DNA of 13,241 nt, from positions 1 through 13,241 of the forward strand of contig DAOWCY010000196.1 of the NCBI GenBank assembly GCA_030639305.1, read 5' to 3'. This document shows positions 7,220-13,241 of this stretch, piece after piece (the first letter of the stretch is position 1; every line of letters starts with the position of its first letter). A program made the translations under genes and the position numbers. This DNA comes from JAGLQA01 sp023135565 (GTDB lineage: Bacteria; Acidobacteriota; Aminicenantia; UBA2199). The notes beneath the pieces are model-generated. The model had not been told where the DNA came from. It ran no database searches and was given only the letters and a program-made list of their open reading frames with translations.

Positions 7220-7248
7220 AATATAACTGTTTTTCCAGGGTTTGTCAA
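7220..7248 (-). promoter_or_regulatory. sigma70-like promoter of the aspartic protease gene
   Basis: On the minus strand TTGACA (7243-7248) and TATATT (7220-7225) are 17 bases apart, a near-consensus promoter. Transcription would start near 7213, about 22 bases before ATG 7191. This excludes the longer reading frame starting at 7248. Confidence 0.8.
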
Positions 7249-7475
7249 CGACCCGTTTCATTTTTTAACAGTGAGAGCCGGGGCGGGGCGTATAAGTATA
7301 GAAGTTGAAAAAAGAGCGGCCCGCCCCTTTTTTTGTAGGGTCGGTCACCGGCACTGCATGGCCGTTCTCCGGCGCGGCTCTGCCCATCGACGGCGGCGTA
7401 TATGCCGGGTAGCAGGATAGTTCGATTAAAAACCTGCCGGAGTGACATATAAACCCTAAATCCCGATTTTTTTAG
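7249..7475. other. intergenic region with a TATAAG repeat and GC-rich hairpin
   Basis: No convincing gene in this gap. It holds the motif GGGGCGGGGCGTATAAG (7280-7296), which matches copies at 6675-6691 and loosely at 12921-12936. GGGGCGGG (7280-7287) can pair with CCCGCCCC (7320-7327) around a 32-base loop and is followed by seven T (7328-7334). That resembles a terminator for plus-strand transcription, but the loop is large and no plus-strand gene lies close upstream. The rest, to about 7445, is GC-rich and unassigned. Confidence 0.4.
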
Positions 7476-7504
7476 TTGACAAAAATTGTTTTTCCGGGTA
7501 TATT
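7476..7504 (+). promoter_or_regulatory. near-consensus promoter of the antitoxin gene
   Basis: TTGACA (7476-7481), 17-base spacer, TATATT (7499-7504). The start of transcription would be near 7511, only about 11 bases before ATG 7522, so the message has a very short leader holding just the AGGTGA ribosome binding site. Confidence 0.8.
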
Positions 7505-7521
7505 GTGCATAGGTGATTAAA

Positions 7522-7725
7522 ATGGAAGTAATTCAAAAAGAACGGCTCCTCGGCGAAATAAAGCCCCATTTAAAAAATATGGTGACCGATATCATGGTGG
7601 AAAGCTTTAAAAGAGGAGAAATGAAGGAAATCTTCGAAGACCTCCTCCTGGCAAAAGCTATGGAAGAAACTGAAAATGAAGAAAACCTGTCATATGAAGA
7701 GGCGTTGAAACAGATCGAATGGTAG
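7522..7725 (+). CDS. antitoxin of a RelE/ParE-type toxin-antitoxin module
   Basis: 67-aa protein, largely helical and acidic at its end (EETENEENLSYEEALKQIEW). This resembles the small antitoxins that precede RelE/ParE toxins, although no specific family signature is certain. The main support is context: the next gene starts inside its last codons (ATGG shared with the Trp codon and stop) and has a RelE-like N-terminus. I chose ATG 7522, with AGGTGA 5 bases ahead, over the in-frame GTG at 7513, which overlaps that ribosome binding site and the expected transcription start. Because the toxin is truncated, this antitoxin is probably expressed without an active partner. Confidence 0.7.
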   Translation: MEVIQKERLLGEIKPHLKNMVTDIMVESFKRGEMKEIFEDLLLAKAMEETENEENLSYEEALKQIEW

Positions 7726-7919
7726 TAAAATATAAGCCGACTTTTACCAGGGATTTCAACAAAATCAAAGATATTAAAAATAAAAAAGAGATATATCAAA
7801 TTTGTTTCCAGGATGCGATAGAGGCAGAGCGTATCTCCGGGAAGCGGGCAGAGGGTTTTGGACAGGAAGCAGCCGTTTTCGGCCCGGGAGCGATGCTTGC
7901 CGACCAGGGAGCGACCTGA
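7719..7919 (+). pseudogene. truncated RelE/ParE-family toxin
   Basis: The first 30-40 residues (VVKYKPTFTRDFNKIKD then KKEIYQICF) read like the N-terminus of a RelE/ParE mRNA-interferase or gyrase-type toxin, whose members are normally about 85-95 aa. After about base 7815-7840 the frame turns into Gly/Ala-rich sequence (GKRAEGFGQEAAVFGPGAM). None of the family's central or C-terminal pattern (the usual LSG, YRIRVGDYRI and LHRKDIY-like blocks) follows in any of the three plus frames before 7934. It overlaps the antitoxin by 7 bases, normal for translational coupling. The distal part has evidently been replaced, next to the 3' end of the opposing WD40 gene. An intact but atypical toxin is unlikely because the active-site half is missing. 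Confidence 0.65.
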
Positions 7920-7933
7920 TCCCTCAGCTTTTT

Positions 7934-10900
7934 CTAACGATCCCGTCTGCGGGGAGCATCGCGGAGCGGATACATGGGTTCGATTTTGCCGGTTTTTTCG
8001 TTTAATTTCAGGGCCAATTTTTTTTGCCACTCTTGCAGCAGATCAGCCGGTTTTCCCTGGACGGGTTCGGCATCGGGGATATCGAAACGGATTTCACAAA
8101 TTTTGATGGAGTTGCTGGTGACTTCTACAGCTACCTGCAATTTATCTCCTTTCTCATCAAGAAAATGATAGGCCCCGCCGTATGGACCGGGAAGTAAACG
8201 GGAGGCTTTATGTTCGATGGTATCGCCTGCCACTACATACTGGTGGATCCAAAAATTGTTCACAATCATTACGAAACGCCCGTCCGGGCTGAAGAACACG
8301 TCTCGTTTGTCCGGGTTGATGAGTTCTGCTAGAAGAGAAAATTCATATTCAATAATCTCTCCCACCGCTTCGCCGCCGGGGACGCGCCACATTCGAATTC
8401 CGTTGTATGTTCCTGTAATCACAGTATTTCCGTCCGGGCTAAAGGCAGCAGCATAAACGCTGCCATCGTGCTGCATCATCTTTCCCACCGGCTCGCCGGT
8501 ATCGGTGCGCCACAACCGGGCGGTTTCATCATGGCTTCCAGTGAGCACCAAACGGCTATCCGGGCTAAAAGCAGAAGCAGAAATCCTATCACCATGTTTC
8601 ATTACATTTCCCACCGCTTCGCCGGTATCGGTGCGCCACAACCGGGCTGTTTTATCCTGGCTCCCGGTAAGTACGAAACGGCCATTTGGACTAAAGGCAA
8701 CAGTTCTAACCCGATCATCGTGTTTCATAACCTTTCCCACCGCTTCGCCGGTATCCGTCCGCCACAACCGGGCTGTCCCATCAAGGCTTCCGGTGAGCAC
8801 GAAACGTCCGTCCGGGCTAAAAGAAACGACATATCCACTTTCTCCATATTTTATGGGTTTTCCCATCGGCTTGCCGGTGTCGACTTTCCACCGCCGGCTT
8901 GTGGCGTTGGAATCTCCAATGAGCACAGTGTTTTCGTCCGGGCTAAAGGATACGGCAGTAATCCAGCCATCGTGTTTCAATATCTTTCCCACTGGCTCGC
9001 TGGTATCCAATGTCCACAACCGGGCTGTATCATCGAAGCTCCCGGTGAGCACGAAACGCCCGTCCGGGCTGAAGGATGCAGCAAAAACCGAACTATTGTG
9101 CTTCATAATCTTTCCCACCGGCTCGCCGGTATCGGTTCGCCACAACCGCGCTGTGCCATCGTCGCTTCCGGTAAGCACGAAACGCCCGTCCGGGCTGAAG
9201 GATGCAGCAAAAACCGAACTATTGTGCTTCATAATCTTTCCCACCGGCTCGCCGGTATCGGTGCTCCACAACCGGGCTGTTTTGTCCTGGCTTCCGGTGA
9301 GAATGAAACCACCGTCAGGGCTGAAGGATGCAGGAAAAACGAAACTATCGTGTTTCATTATCCTTCCCACCGCTTCACCGGTATCTGTGCAGCATAACCG
9401 GGCAGTAGTTCCGCTCCCGGTAAGCACGAAACTGCCGTTCGGGCTGAAGGTAGCAGAATGAACACTACCATCATGTTTCATGATCTTCCCCACCGGTTGG
9501 CCGGTATCGGCGCTCCACAACCTGGCTGTGTTATCACTGCTCCCGGTGAGCACGAAACGGCCGTCAGGGCTAAAGGCAGCAGCTCTAACCCAATCATCGT
9601 GCTTCATGATCCTCCCCGCTGCTTCGCCGGTATCCATCCGCCACAACCGGGCTGTTTTATCCATGCTTCCTGTAATCACATTACTACCGTCGGGGCTAAA
9701 GGATACAGCCAAAATACTATTATTATGATGTCCTATCTTTCTCACCGGTTCACCGGTATCGGTGCGCCACAACCGGGCGTTATCATAGCTTCCAGTGAGC
9801 ACGAAACGCCCGTCAGGGCTAAAAGCAGCGTCAAACACTGCGGAATTATGCCGGTATGTGGCGGATAGATTTTCGTAATCGTTTTGTATCAGGCAGCCAA
9901 CCGCACTCCGCCGTGCGTCCGTATCCTTTACTTTCAAGGCTTGCAGGCGATACAAAATCCCTTCATCCCGTTCTCCTTGGGCTTCGGCGCGTAAGGCGCG
10001 GCGGCCCCAATAACGGGCCAGGAGCTCGTCCGCCCTGCCGGAATTAAAAGGTATTTTGCGCAGTTTTTCATAGGCGGGCAGCGGCACATCGTCCCTCGCT
10101 GTACGGATGGTTTCGATATACTGACGCGGCAGTATCACCCAGACCAGGATAACCAGCACAGCCAATATGGCCGCAAGCGAAGCGACCGTAATGTTCCTGG
10201 CCCAGTCGGTGGGCATCTCCTGCTTTACCCATTGGGGCGAAAAGACCCGCTCGTAAATAGGATTGCGCACTTCTAAGCGCCGGTCTTCCCGGGGCGACGC
10301 CGCCCCCGACAGCTTGAGCACCGTGTGCGTCAAAGATAGCGGGCTGTCTATAACCGGACTTCCCCGCAATATGCGGCGGTAAAGCTTTAATATTTTACGA
10401 ACCGGGTTCTTTTTATGCAGCAGGCGGTCACGAACATAATTGAGATTATTTTCCTGGTGAGAAGCGCCCTGGGTTAGGAAATGTTTTTCCACCAGGGCAT
10501 CGATATACTCTTCGCTGTTATCTCCCAGGCCCTCTTCCGCCGCTAAAAAACAAAGTCTCTGGGTCAAATAAGGATGACCGCCGCTCCAATATAGAATCCG
10601 TTCCAGCAGCGCTTCACCCCGGCTGCGATTTTCGTTTAGCCCGACTGCCAGGGGCAAGGCCTCCTGAGGGGTAAAATCATCGAGTTCGATAGGAAAACCG
10701 ATATTAAAAGGCGTGCGGGCGGCGTCCTTTATCAACTGCGAGGGGGTGGCAACCCCTAAAAGCACGAAACTCAACCGCCGGTACTCCGGCTGCGTGGCCC
10801 GGGCATTGTAACAGGCGCGAACAGCGGCAAAAAAATCATCGCTGAAAGGCAGGGAAATAGTGGTGTCGATTTCGTCCACGAATATTACCACCCGGCTGTT

Positions 10901-11314
10901 TACCTCTTCCAGTACCACATCGCGGAAGAATTTGCTCAGGCGCTGCAAAGCAAGCAGGTGTTTTTGCCCTTCCCACCATGTACTTAGGTCCGTTTTAATG
11001 CCCAGCCAATCGCAAATTTCCGCCGCGATACCGCGGTACCAAAAATCCGCCGATTCTTTCCCCTTTTCACTGCCGATTTGAGACAGGTCCACAATGGCCG
11101 TGCTCACGTTTTGCTTTTTCAAGCGTTGGGCGGTGCGGGCCATCAAACTGGATTTGCCCATCTGACGCGGCGTTAATACGTAACAAAAATCTCCGGCCAA
11201 TGTGCGTTCCAATAGCTCATTATCCGCCTCTCTCTCGATGTAACTGGGCGCATCCGGCGCAATGGTGCCGCCGGTGACATAAAAATCGCCGCCTCTTCGC
11301 CCTGCGCCGCTCAT
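7934..11314 (-). CDS. AAA_35-type ATPase with membrane anchor and WD40 propellers
   Basis: 1126-aa multidomain protein. Residues 10-230 form an AAA_35 P-loop domain: FYVTGGTIAPDAP start, phosphate loop PRQMGKSS (49-56), Walker B VVIFVDEID (142-150) and the block DDFFAAVRACYNARAT. GGHPYLTQ (245-252) and a winged-helix-like segment ending EVRNPIYERVFSPQWV (348-363) follow. One hydrophobic helix (about 375-395) then crosses the membrane. A linker rich in Arg, Leu and Ala (about 410-470) leads to 12 clear WD40 repeats of about 42 residues (487-988) and two degenerate ones (to about 1077), enough for two seven-blade propellers. The tail (1078-1126) is charged. The start overlaps the TIR gene by ATGA, with AGGAG just ahead. 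Inferred role: nucleotide-switch ATPase using WD40 blades as sensor or scaffold, partnered with the TIR protein. The actual ligand is unknown. Confidence 0.88.
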   Translation of the reverse strand: MSGAGRRGGDFYVTGGTIAPDAPSYIEREADNELLERTLAGDFCYVLTPRQMGKSSLMARTAQRLKKQNVSTAIVDLSQIGSEKGKESADFWYRGIAAEICDWLGIKTDLSTWWEGQKHLLALQRLSKFFRDVVLEEVNSRVVIFVDEIDTTISLPFSDDFFAAVRACYNARATQPEYRRLSFVLLGVATPSQLIKDAARTPFNIGFPIELDDFTPQEALPLAVGLNENRSRGEALLERILYWSGGHPYLTQRLCFLAAEEGLGDNSEEYIDALVEKHFLTQGASHQENNLNYVRDRLLHKKNPVRKILKLYRRILRGSPVIDSPLSLTHTVLKLSGAASPREDRRLEVRNPIYERVFSPQWVKQEMPTDWARNITVASLAAILAVLVILVWVILPRQYIETIRTARDDVPLPAYEKLRKIPFNSGRADELLARYWGRRALRAEAQGERDEGILYRLQALKVKDTDARRSAVGCLIQNDYENLSATYRHNSAVFDAAFSPDGRFVLTGSYDNARLWRTDTGEPVRKIGHHNNSILAVSFSPDGSNVITGSMDKTARLWRMDTGEAAGRIMKHDDWVRAAAFSPDGRFVLTGSSDNTARLWSADTGQPVGKIMKHDGSVHSATFSPNGSFVLTGSGTTARLCCTDTGEAVGRIMKHDSFVFPASFSPDGGFILTGSQDKTARLWSTDTGEPVGKIMKHNSSVFAASFSPDGRFVLTGSDDGTARLWRTDTGEPVGKIMKHNSSVFAASFSPDGRFVLTGSFDDTARLWTLDTSEPVGKILKHDGWITAVSFSPDENTVLIGDSNATSRRWKVDTGKPMGKPIKYGESGYVVSFSPDGRFVLTGSLDGTARLWRTDTGEAVGKVMKHDDRVRTVAFSPNGRFVLTGSQDKTARLWRTDTGEAVGNVMKHGDRISASAFSPDSRLVLTGSHDETARLWRTDTGEPVGKMMQHDGSVYAAAFSPDGNTVITGTYNGIRMWRVPGGEAVGEIIEYEFSLLAELINPDKRDVFFSPDGRFVMIVNNFWIHQYVVAGDTIEHKASRLLPGPYGGAYHFLDEKGDKLQVAVEVTSNSIKICEIRFDIPDAEPVQGKPADLLQEWQKKLALKLNEKTGKIEPMYPLRDAPRRRDR
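8351..9856 (-). repeat. 126-bp tandem WD40-coding repeats (12 clear units)
   Basis: DNA-level periodicity of about 126 bp encodes FSPDGRFVLTGSxDxTARLWRTDTGEPVGKxMKH-like blades. Most units are strongly alike. Blade 4 lacks the Trp (RLCC) and is one residue short; blade 8 is the most diverged (PDENTVLIGDSNATSRRW). Blades 6 and 7 are nearly identical. The long plus-strand frames across this array are by-products of its periodicity. Confidence 0.95.
9048..9262 (-). repeat. perfect 89-bp direct repeat inside the WD40 array
   Basis: Bases 9048-9136 and 9174-9262 are identical, offset by exactly 126 bp, and code for the junction of blades 5/6 and 6/7. Both flanks differ. The identity exceeds that of other unit pairs and points to recent duplication or gene conversion. 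Confidence 0.9.
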
Positions 11315-12861
11315 AAGTGACTCCTGAAATACTCGCTGTATAAACGGCAGCGCATTTGCACGGACTGCCGGTTCTCACCTTTCACCAGCCCGGCGCTCCT
11401 GAGACGAAAGAAACACATTTCATCAGCGCAGGAGCCGCTCCGCAGCACCTGGCCCAGGGCGTCCTTTAATTCTTTCTCTTCATGTAAAATCCACAGGAAA
11501 CGCCGTAAATGATCTCCTAAAGGGCCTCTGTCTTCTACAGCCTGTTTTTTTAATTGGGAAAAAGCGTATTCCTTTTTGCCAAGCATATACAATGAGGCGC
11601 ATACTAAAAAAGGCTGCCCGCCGGTAAGGTCTAACAAATCTTCGATCTCCGTTTCGCTTCTTAACGGAGAACCGTAGCGGGCATTCGCCTCTTTTACCCG
11701 GGAAATATCGAAATCCGCCATCTCTATCAAATAGCCCACATTAAAAGGAGATTGGTTTATATCCTTTATCCACAGGTACGGTTCGGTAGAATGGGCGATG
11801 ATCAGGTTCAGGTATTTCCAGCAGTCTTCAGTGGCCCTGCGGTTATGCCAGCCCCGTAAAACCGCAAAAAAATCATCCCTGAAAGAACAAGAAAATACCC
11901 GGTCCACCTCGTCGAATAGGAGCAGCACCGGTTCCCGGGCCTCTTTCAACACCGCCTCTTTCATAAATTTGGTGAGGTTGTCTTTTGCCCCACGGTGGTC
12001 TTTCCAGCAGTCATCCGGTTCGATCCCGGTTTTTAATTCCTCGGAAATTTTCCAGGCCAGGTCTTTGCACAGCGCTGCCATGGACGTTAACTTCGCTTCA
12101 TCCACCATTTGAAAATCAAGATAAAAAGCCTTTTGTTCGAGATTTTTTGCTTCCCCATATGCCCTTGCCAGCAGCGAACTTTTCCCCGTTTGCCTGGCCC
12201 CTTTGACTTTGGTAGTAGACCCGGTTTTTTTTATCTGCCGGGAAATTTCCTCATCGATTCCGCGTTTCACATAGAAAGGCGAATCTAACCGGACTGTCCC
12301 GGTATTCAACTCGATTTGGGATGATAACCTCAGGTCGGCGGCCGGCAGCGGCGCTCCGATGCCATCAGTGGCATCGAAAAGCGTTTGAATGCCCGACGCG
12401 GAGGCAGCGTCATCTTGAACCTGCTTTTTTTCCGGCAGCGCTTTATGTTCTTCGATGGCGGCCAAAAGCTGCCCGGCGACGGTTTCAAAAGGAACACCGG
12501 GGGTCCATTTTGCATACTGTATGGAATCCAGGTATACGCCTAAATCATGAGGCAATTCACCGTCGAAATCCACCCGCACCGGCAGGATAGTAAATTTCCC
12601 TCCCCGCTCCTGCGAGAGTTGGTGCGCAAGCTTGACCTCCTGCCTCACCATTTCGCTGCGTATAGATTCTTTAGATAATAGAACGATGAAAATTTCGGAT
12701 TCTCTTAACTGTTTTTCGATCTCCTCAGCCCACTTGGTGCCTACAAGTATCCCGGTGTCCACAAAGACTTTGTGGTTATTCCGGCTGAGAAACTTCTCTA
12801 AAAAACCGGCCATCTCCTCATCGGGCTTGACGTGCCGGTAACTGATAAAACATTTACTCAT
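11311..12861 (-). CDS. TIR domain fused to AAA_35-type ATPase
   Basis: 516-aa cytoplasmic protein. Residues 1-135 are a TIR domain: CFISYRH (4-10), the FVDTGILVGTKWAEEIEKQL helix region, IFIVLLSKES (57-66) and SEMVRQEVKLA, where Glu75 sits at the position of the NADase catalytic Glu of TIR enzymes such as SARM1. After a low-complexity linker (about 140-190) comes an AAA_35 domain: FYVKR, Walker A GARQTGKSS (221-229), Walker B LLLFDEVD (313-320), DDFFAVLRGWHNRRAT, SPFNVGYLIEMADF, GGQPFL (414-419). A winged-helix-like end carries RLRSAGLV and CRLYSEYFRSHL. No membrane segment is seen. ATG 12861 has GAGGAG about 7 bases ahead and an extended -10 promoter upstream. First gene of a two-gene operon with the paralogous ATPase-WD40 gene. 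TIR effectors typically cleave NAD+ or make signalling nucleotides; which one applies here is not visible. Confidence 0.9.
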   Translation of the reverse strand: MSKCFISYRHVKPDEEMAGFLEKFLSRNNHKVFVDTGILVGTKWAEEIEKQLRESEIFIVLLSKESIRSEMVRQEVKLAHQLSQERGGKFTILPVRVDFDGELPHDLGVYLDSIQYAKWTPGVPFETVAGQLLAAIEEHKALPEKKQVQDDAASASGIQTLFDATDGIGAPLPAADLRLSSQIELNTGTVRLDSPFYVKRGIDEEISRQIKKTGSTTKVKGARQTGKSSLLARAYGEAKNLEQKAFYLDFQMVDEAKLTSMAALCKDLAWKISEELKTGIEPDDCWKDHRGAKDNLTKFMKEAVLKEAREPVLLLFDEVDRVFSCSFRDDFFAVLRGWHNRRATEDCWKYLNLIIAHSTEPYLWIKDINQSPFNVGYLIEMADFDISRVKEANARYGSPLRSETEIEDLLDLTGGQPFLVCASLYMLGKKEYAFSQLKKQAVEDRGPLGDHLRRFLWILHEEKELKDALGQVLRSGSCADEMCFFRLRSAGLVKGENRQSVQMRCRLYSEYFRSHL

Positions 12862-12887
12862 GGGTTTACTCCTCTATTCTTTTTTCA

Positions 12888-12916
12888 ATTATAACATACA
12901 AATATTTAATTAGAAA
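12888..12916 (-). promoter_or_regulatory. extended -10 promoter of the TIR-WD40 operon
   Basis: On the minus strand TGTTATAAT (12888-12896) is an extended -10 element. A weak -35 (TTTCTA, 12911-12916) sits 17 bases upstream. Transcription would start near 12881, about 20 bases before ATG 12861. A copy of the TATAAG repeat family ends just upstream, so the promoter is unique sequence abutting a repeat. Confidence 0.6.
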
Positions 12917-12917
12917 C

Positions 12918-13060
12918 CGGGAACGCTCCGTATAAGTTCAGAAGTAGGTGAGAAAAGACCAGCCTACTATGAAATTACTATAGCCACAGAGGGCACAGAG
13001 AAAAAGCAAAAGCATTTTTACCACGAAGAACACGAAGCGCACGAAGAAAAAAGCAAGAAA
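12918..13060. repeat. dispersed intergenic repeats with 9-nt periodicity
   Basis: This contains a TATAAG-family copy (CGGGAACGCTCCGTATAAG, 12918-12936). A 9-nt direct pair follows, CACAGAGGG and CACAGAGAA (12985-13002), then a 9-nt triplet CACGAAGAA, CACGAAGCG, CACGAAGAA (13022-13048). From memory, closely similar strings (ccacgaag.acacgaag, gccacagag.cacagag) occur between genes in many environmental bacterial genomes and often generate spurious protein predictions. The 67-aa frame on the minus strand here is such a by-product. No gene is supported in this stretch. Confidence 0.65.
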
Positions 13061-13092
13061 CAAAGGAGACGGGCCTTGGGATGATCGGAAGG

Positions 13093-13206
13093 CTAAAATT
13101 CCCCTCTCAAATAGTGCCATTTGGCGGCCCCAATAAAACAAGATAAAATGATACCATATAATTTTATCTCTTCAAAGGTTTCTTGAAACTGAAACATGAG
13201 TCGCAT
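13093..13206 (-). CDS. possible 37-aa small protein
   Basis: Short frame starting ATG at 13206 with GGAG 6 bases ahead, stopping at 13093. The product has a polar start (MRLMFQFQETFEEIK), a modest hydrophobic stretch (LYGIILSCFIGAA) and a basic end (KWHYLRGEF). I do not recognise it. It could be a small membrane-associated protein, the N-terminus of a gene broken by the neighbouring repeats, or chance. A TATAGA element lies shortly upstream, but the window ends too soon to judge a promoter. Confidence 0.3.
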   Translation of the reverse strand: MRLMFQFQETFEEIKLYGIILSCFIGAAKWHYLRGEF

Positions 13207-13241
13207 TCTGTTCTCCTTTTCTATAATTTTGCTCCAGCACA

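Noticed and set aside
7193..7248. Longer 158-aa start for the aspartic protease
   Set aside because: The extra codons cover the promoter, and the family normally begins at MGLV, which has the ribosome binding site.
8468..9461. Two overlapping plus-strand frames of 309 and 318 aa with internal repeats
   Set aside because: They are antisense to the WD40 array, with repeats at the same 126-bp period. The sense frame has clear WD40 sequence, so these are by-products of periodic codon use.
8351..9856. Regularly spaced repeats as a CRISPR array
   Set aside because: Units are 126 bp, contiguous and coding with no spacers; they are WD40 blades.
12938..13141. 67-aa minus-strand frame rich in Phe, Leu and Val
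   Set aside because: It is the translation of the dispersed CACGAAG/CACAGAG repeats, has no ribosome binding site at its start, and overlaps a better-supported small frame.

Overview
The window reads as a chromosomal segment of a bacterium, probably an uncultured, Gram-negative-type (diderm) anaerobe or environmental lineage. Diderm character is inferred from a short outer-membrane beta-barrel candidate. Environmental character is inferred from hairpin-rich dispersed intergenic repeats, toxin-antitoxin remnants, a cyanobacteria/environmental-type retropepsin-like protease and AAA_35 ATPases. The phylum cannot be fixed from the sequence; an Aminicenantes-like or spirochaete-like source is a guess. 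Promoters are sigma70-like (TTGAaA or TTGACA, 17 bp, TATAaT/TATATT) and most start codons have a good AGGAG-type ribosome binding site.

Layout. Left edge (1-1531): a tandem universal stress protein (minus strand, cut off at base 1) diverges from a small ribbon-helix-helix antitoxin-like gene that has no visible toxin partner. Core block (1532-5607): secA and guaB, 2 bases apart and probably co-transcribed; the guaB ribosome binding site lies inside the Lys/Arg-rich 3' end of secA, and this SecA lacks the usual zinc-binding tail. Repeat-rich zone (5607-7521): a small outer-membrane barrel gene flanked by two copies of a 99-bp repeat, then a DSGA-motif aspartic protease on the minus strand. Next comes an antitoxin with a textbook promoter, followed by a RelE/ParE-type toxin that keeps only its N-terminal part (7522-7919).

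Accessory operon (7934-12861, minus strand): two overlapping genes (shared ATGA). The first encodes a TIR domain joined to an AAA_35-type P-loop ATPase with a winged-helix-like end (516 aa). The second encodes a related AAA_35 ATPase, a single predicted transmembrane helix and a 12-14 blade WD40 array (1126 aa). Together they resemble a STAND/NLR-style signalling machine whose effector (TIR) and candidate sensor (WD40) sit on two separate, paralogous ATPases, one of them membrane-anchored. This is the best candidate for an undescribed immune or stress-response system here. Right edge (12918-13241): dispersed 9-nt-period repeats and a possible 37-aa minus-strand ORF.

No tRNA, rRNA, CRISPR array or transposase gene was seen.
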